This document shows positions 5,705 to 8,776 of a stretch of 8,776 nt of DNA, one piece after another. Made by a program: the position numbers and the translations under genes. Each line of letters starts with the position of its first letter. The stretch's first letter is position 1. The stretch is from the NCBI GenBank assembly GCA_027039465.1, contig JALWEA010000433.1, positions 1-8,776 of the forward strand. The letters run 5' to 3'. The DNA comes from Calditrichia bacterium (GTDB lineage Bacteria > Calditrichota > Calditrichia > Calditrichales > Calditrichaceae). The notes under the pieces are model-generated. The model did no database searches, had not been told where the DNA came from, and worked only from the letters and a program-made list of their open reading frames with translations.

Positions 5705-6523
5705 ATGAACGCACAAAATTTTAGCGAGGCGCATGATTTAGCGCAATATCTCATCGGAAAATATGCCGGCAAAGCACGGCAAATTTTAGAAGTCGGTTGC
5801 GGCTCCGGAGCCATGCTCCGTGAGATGGCTCAAACGCTAAAGGCCTCCGGCTGCGGTATTGATCCGTTCGTTTTTGAAAGCGGAGAAGAATCGGTTTGCT
5901 TTAAACCGCTGAAAGCGCAGGAATTGACGCTATTGGGACGCCGCTTCGATTTGGTTTACACCGTGCATTCCCTGCATCATTTTGAAAAAATACCTCAATT
6001 TTTAAGAGCCCTCGAAAAAACGTTGAGCTGGTCCGGCGTATTTGTTTTAGTCGACTGGAAAAAAGGCGCACAAACCGGCATTCCCGAGCGCTATTTTAGT
6101 CTGAAAGAAATTACCGGCCTTATGAAGGATTTTAATTTTAAACTGTTGGAAAACGGTGAAGCGGGCGATAATTTTTATCTTGTAGCTACTTTAAGGCAAC
6201 GCTGCCTGGCCGTTGCCACGGATGAACAAGGTAAAGAGATTTTCCCCAAAATGTTCGGTCAGGCACCTTTTTTTGATTTGTACCTTCTTGAAGACGGCCG
6301 ATTCCGTTTTTTGCAAAAACGCAAAAACATCTACCAAAAAACAATGCAACACGAAAAAACATTGGATGTCTACGGAGAAGTCCCGGAATGCCAGGCCTTG
6401 TTAGCGCGACGCATCGGACGTCAAGGTCAACAGCGGCTTAGAGAAAAAGGTGTCCACATGTTTTTTGAAGAAGGCCCCGTGAATGCCGCGCTGGAGAAAA
6501 TTGCGAAATTGACAGAATTATGA
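5705..6523 (+). CDS. Methyltransferase fused to a C-terminal NifX-like domain
   Basis: The 272-residue protein joins two domains. Residues about 1-164 are a compact class I SAM methyltransferase: LEVGCGSGAML (28-38) is motif I, GCGIDPF (49-55) carries the acidic residue, and YTVHSLHHFE (85-94) and GVFVLVDWKKG (111-121) are later core strands. Residues about 167-268 are a NifX-like (PF02579) domain: CLAVATDEQG, then KMFGQAPFFDLYLLEDG (182-198), KRKNIY (205-210), ECQALLARRIGRQG (228-241) and KGV (248-250). These line up with RIAVGSDD, HFGESKYYKIFQIEDG, RENVY, DCDVFLARSMG and KGV in the separate NifX-like protein nearby. The conserved His of HFG is Met183 here and the His-rich loop is shortened, so cofactor binding may differ; Cys229 is kept at the place of Cys67. 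No good Shine-Dalgarno sequence precedes the ATG. The cassette upstream suggests its own transcript or weakly coupled expression. Confidence 0.85.
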   Translation: MNAQNFSEAHDLAQYLIGKYAGKARQILEVGCGSGAMLREMAQTLKASGCGIDPFVFESGEESVCFKPLKAQELTLLGRRFDLVYTVHSLHHFEKIPQFLRALEKTLSWSGVFVLVDWKKGAQTGIPERYFSLKEITGLMKDFNFKLLENGEAGDNFYLVATLRQRCLAVATDEQGKEIFPKMFGQAPFFDLYLLEDGRFRFLQKRKNIYQKTMQHEKTLDVYGEVPECQALLARRIGRQGQQRLREKGVHMFFEEGPVNAALEKIAKLTEL

Positions 6524-6582
6524 TTTTGCTACCTTGAATACTTTTTAATCAATTTAACCATAATCGATTTAATTTTTGGGAA

Positions 6583-6643
6583 AGAATAAAAAAGAAAAGT
6601 CGGGGTAATCCCGCTTTGCGGGACGACCTTACGGTCCCGAACC
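6583..6643 (-). terminator. Candidate terminator downstream of tRNA-Pro, built on a tRNA-like fragment
   Basis: Read on the minus strand, an outer TCGGG/CCCGA stem (6636-6640 with 6600-6604) encloses the hairpin TCCCGCAAAGCGGGA (6609-6623). It runs directly into a tract reading CTTTTCTTTTTTATT. An alternative stem pairs CGGGAC with GTCCCG (6619-6624 and 6634-6639). The block serves the minus-strand tRNA direction. Confidence 0.42.
6598..6643 (-). pseudogene. Partial tRNA-Pro 3'-half-like duplicate
   Basis: This 46-base block aligns without gaps to 6691-6736, offset by exactly 93 bases. The first 8 bases (AGTCGGGG) and the last 20 (6624-6643 against 6717-6736, the variable loop plus most of the anticodon arm) are identical. 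The 18 bases between, which form the T-arm in the tRNA, differ but still form a hairpin. The 5' half of a tRNA is missing, so it is not a functional tRNA. Confidence 0.7.
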
Positions 6644-6686
6644 AAAGATTGTAACTTGGGAATATTTTTTATCGTGTGGAAAATGA

Positions 6687-6766
<80 letters not shown>

Positions 6767-6779
6767 ATTGAAGAGTGCA

Positions 6780-6808
6780 AATTTATTGAATTATTTTTTC
6801 AGAGTCAA
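6780..6808 (-). promoter_or_regulatory. Predicted sigma70-type promoter of tRNA-Pro
   Basis: On the minus strand TTGACT (6808-6803) is followed after 17 bases by TAAATT (6785-6780), ending 13 bases before the tRNA 5' end. Spacing and position are near ideal. It lies in the gap after the endonuclease stop, so the tRNA need not depend on read-through. Confidence 0.55.
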
Positions 6809-6862
6809 ATTCAAATTTAAGTAAATCCGAAATTAAAATCCGCACATAATAAATTCAGTAAG

Positions 6863-8491
6863 TTACTTCAATAAAATCAACTTGCGTAAGGCCGAATGAG
6901 TTCCGGCTTTGAGCCGCGCAAAATAAATTCCAGCCGCCACATTTTTACCGCCGTCGTCCTTGCCGTCCCATTGCATTTGATGCTTTCCCGCAACCTGAAA
7001 TCCAGAGAGCAAAGTTCGGATCTTTTGACCGGTTAGGGAATAAATATTAATCGTTACCATATTTGATTTGCATAGATTCCATTCCAGCATGGTTGACGGA
7101 TTGAACGGATTCGGATAGTTGGTTAAAGTAAAATGTTCCGGCAAAGCCGTTGTCGTTTGCCCCAAATCGGCAACCGTGTTGGCGTAATTGGGTGTTCCGA
7201 AATCACCGGCGCTACCATCCCATGGTAAGTCCGATACCGCCCACTGACTTCCGATATCATTGTCCTCATCCGGCGAGCCTTTAAAGTACATGGATGCACC
7301 GGTCGGGTCGGGCCAATTCACACCACCATCATATTGGACGCGATCAATTTCCGTTTCTCCGTCAGGCAACAATAACTGAATTTCGTCCGCACCGTTGGCC
7401 AGATTGAAGTTGGAATATTGGTAGACCACATCCACGCCGCCGTTGGTAGCTTTGTCCGCATTGCGACCTAAAACTAAGTATTGGCCCGGACTGATAATCA
7501 CACTGGAACTGATGGTATGTGAATCCGTGTCCAAATCGCGAATGATCCAACCGTTCAAATCGATATCGTGATCACTGTTGTTGTAAATTTCAAACCATTC
7601 ACCGTCGGAATCGTAAACGGCATCTGGATTTTGCATGATTTCGGTAATAACAATATCACCCGGCTGAGCCGTAGAGCCTCCGGAACCGCCACCACCACCG
7701 GTCGTGTCCGAGCTGTTTTCGAAATAAGCGCGACGCACAAGGGTCGTATCCAAAATAAAAGGATTTTTTTTGCCGTCCTGATAAGGCGCAATGCGATCTT
7801 CCCGTTCGTATTCACGCGCATCCGGCGGATCTTGATTGTGCCAGCGACGTAAGGTTTCTTTCTGAATGTAAAAGAAAGTCGTGTCCAACTGCTCTTTGTA
7901 CATGGTGTAAATGTAAAAAATAGCACGGGCGGCATTGCCTTTGTGGTCTTCCCGAGGCTCAAAATAACCGTCATTATCCTTTTCGCTGTATTCATCAATG
8001 TGCGAAGTGGGAATGGTGGTTAAATAATAATCGTTGCGCCACCATTTGTCCGTATCCTGATCATCAATATCGGCATAGGGATCATTGCCGCGGGATGAGT
8101 TAACTTCGGCGCGACAAGGGAACAGATGCTGCAAATCGCTTTTGGCGTTGCCGTCACCGGCGCCCATGCTTTGCGGCCACGTGTGTTCGGTATTCATGTC
8201 CTTATTATAGGCATCCGTACTCGGATCGGCGGACGGATCGATGTAAATAGTGTAGCCGCTGTAAACGCAACTCACGCTGTCATTGTAATTGTCGATTTCG
8301 CCGAACATCTTGTCGCGGGCGTCATCATAGCTCAATACGTGAGCGGGCTTATAATTGGCGCGTAAGCTGTCAATCAACTGCCGACCCGTTAATCCGGGGA
8401 AAATACTTTGCTGTTGCGCCAATAGATTCCCGGCAAAAAAAGCTAATAGCAATATGAACGGAAACAGAAATTGTTTAAAAGATTTTTGCAT
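6863..8491 (-). CDS. Secreted endonuclease I with lamin-tail domain and C-terminal sorting module
   Basis: This 542-residue exported protein has four parts, numbered from the ATG at 8491. A signal peptide (1-25) has a Lys-rich start, a FLFPFILLLAFFAG core and cleavage after LLA. The endonuclease I (EndA/NucM, PF04231) domain spans about 30-250: NTEHTWPQSMG (100-110), KSDLQHLFP (117-125), NSSRGNDPYAD (131-141), ARAIFYIYTMY (188-198) and RRWHNQDPPD (215-224) are the family's conserved blocks, with the EH of EHTWPQS expected at the active site. A Gly/Ser linker (265-273) leads to a lamin-tail domain (about 276-392; DIVITEIMQNP, EWFEIYNN, LNGWIIRD). The tail has NYPNPFNPST (458-467) and GIYFARLKAG, the FlgD-like/type IX-style sorting module. 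It probably degrades extracellular or surface DNA for nutrients. The upstream ATG at 8500 abuts AAAGG with no spacer, so 8491 is preferred. Confidence 0.9.
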   Translation of the reverse strand: MQKSFKQFLFPFILLLAFFAGNLLAQQQSIFPGLTGRQLIDSLRANYKPAHVLSYDDARDKMFGEIDNYNDSVSCVYSGYTIYIDPSADPSTDAYNKDMNTEHTWPQSMGAGDGNAKSDLQHLFPCRAEVNSSRGNDPYADIDDQDTDKWWRNDYYLTTIPTSHIDEYSEKDNDGYFEPREDHKGNAARAIFYIYTMYKEQLDTTFFYIQKETLRRWHNQDPPDAREYEREDRIAPYQDGKKNPFILDTTLVRRAYFENSSDTTGGGGGSGGSTAQPGDIVITEIMQNPDAVYDSDGEWFEIYNNSDHDIDLNGWIIRDLDTDSHTISSSVIISPGQYLVLGRNADKATNGGVDVVYQYSNFNLANGADEIQLLLPDGETEIDRVQYDGGVNWPDPTGASMYFKGSPDEDNDIGSQWAVSDLPWDGSAGDFGTPNYANTVADLGQTTTALPEHFTLTNYPNPFNPSTMLEWNLCKSNMVTINIYSLTGQKIRTLLSGFQVAGKHQMQWDGKDDGGKNVAAGIYFARLKAGTHSALRKLILLK

Positions 8492-8499
8492 TTTAATCA

Positions 8500-8505
8500 T
8501 CCTTT
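8500..8505 (-). promoter_or_regulatory. Ribosome binding site that sets the start of the endonuclease gene
   Basis: On the minus strand AAAGGA is followed after eight bases by the ATG at 8491. The ATG at 8500 overlaps this site and so is an unlikely start. Confidence 0.6.
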
Positions 8506-8776
8506 ATTTTGAACGAATTTCTCGCGCGGAATCAGGCTATTCTTTTAATTAAAAGCTACCCGTTCTGCGATCAAAATCTCCAATAATTCATTTTATTTTG
8601 GGTTCGTCATCCGTGAAGCCATTGCATTTCCTTCGATTAAAAAGGAAAGTCGCCAAATTAATATCCGACTCGATAAATTAATAAGTAATTTTGCGAATTA
8701 CTAATTTTTATTTTCGGTGGATTTGTTGTGGTAATTAATCTTTTAGATTAAAAATTATAACTAATGAGTTATTTTT
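8506..8776. other. AT-rich region upstream of the endonuclease gene, no gene seen
   Basis: No credible coding sequence, RNA gene or cassette repeat is visible in this stretch to the window edge. Apart from the promoter candidate, it has only a small hairpin, TTAATC/GATTAA with a 5-base loop (8735-8751). Confidence 0.6.
8546..8574 (-). promoter_or_regulatory. Weak promoter candidate for the endonuclease gene
   Basis: TTGATC (8574-8569) and TAATTA (8551-8546) are spaced by 17 bases on the minus strand. The second element lies in a 14-base perfect palindrome, CTTTTAATTAAAAG (8542-8555), which could be an operator or simply AT-rich chance symmetry. Confidence 0.25.

Noticed and set aside
7568..8365. 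Plus-strand open frames within the endonuclease region
   Set aside because: They are antisense shadows of a gene with clear domains and have no start signals or family resemblance.

Overview
The window most resembles a chromosomal segment of an anaerobic bacterium of the FCB/Calditrichota type (Caldithrix-like). The main clue is the C-terminal NYPNPFNPST...GIYFARL sorting module on the secreted nuclease, a form common in Calditrichota, KSB1-like and neighbouring phyla. The radical SAM, NifX-like and MBL-fold (COG1237-type) genes are typical of anaerobes. This placement is inferred from family knowledge, not from a search.

Layout. The C-terminal end of an MBL-fold hydrolase runs in from the left edge (1-206, +). 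A stand-alone archaeal-type threonyl-tRNA synthetase editing domain follows (625-1035, +). Next is a tightly packed three-gene operon: a Sir2 NAD-dependent deacylase and two small membrane proteins that look like the two halves of a YraQ/UPF0718 permease (1311-3016, +). Then comes a radical SAM protein with a C-terminal winged helix (3370-4317, +), a NifX-like Fe-Mo-cofactor-binding-type protein whose stop overlaps the start of a SAM-dependent methyltransferase (4399-5450, +), and a second methyltransferase fused to its own NifX-like domain (5705-6523, +). On the minus strand are tRNA-Pro(CGG) (6693-6766) and a secreted endonuclease I with a lamin-tail domain and a sorting tail (6863-8491).

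Four intergenic spaces (207-588, 1036-1310, 3017-3369, 5451-5704) are filled with one family of mosaic repeat cassettes. They are built from heptamer arrays (A[G/A]TTCCN), interspersed [T]NTATTCG units, GGTTGAAT-type units and GC-rich cores. In each cassette the left-hand units recur as reverse complements on the right, so each could fold into a nested long hairpin. Some blocks are shared between cassettes nearly base for base, often in opposite orientation. The tight operon junctions and the 4318-4398 gap contain none of this material.

How the genes may work together. The strongest functional signal is the NifX-like/methyltransferase pairing, which occurs once as two overlapping genes and again next door as a methyltransferase-NifX fusion, with a radical SAM enzyme just upstream. 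I infer a small module that carries or modifies a metal cofactor or metal-bound ligand; the substrate cannot be read from the sequence. The partial MBL hydrolase at the left edge belongs to a family often found near NifX-like proteins in anaerobes. The sirtuin-permease operon and the tRNA-editing protein lie between them without an obvious mechanistic link.
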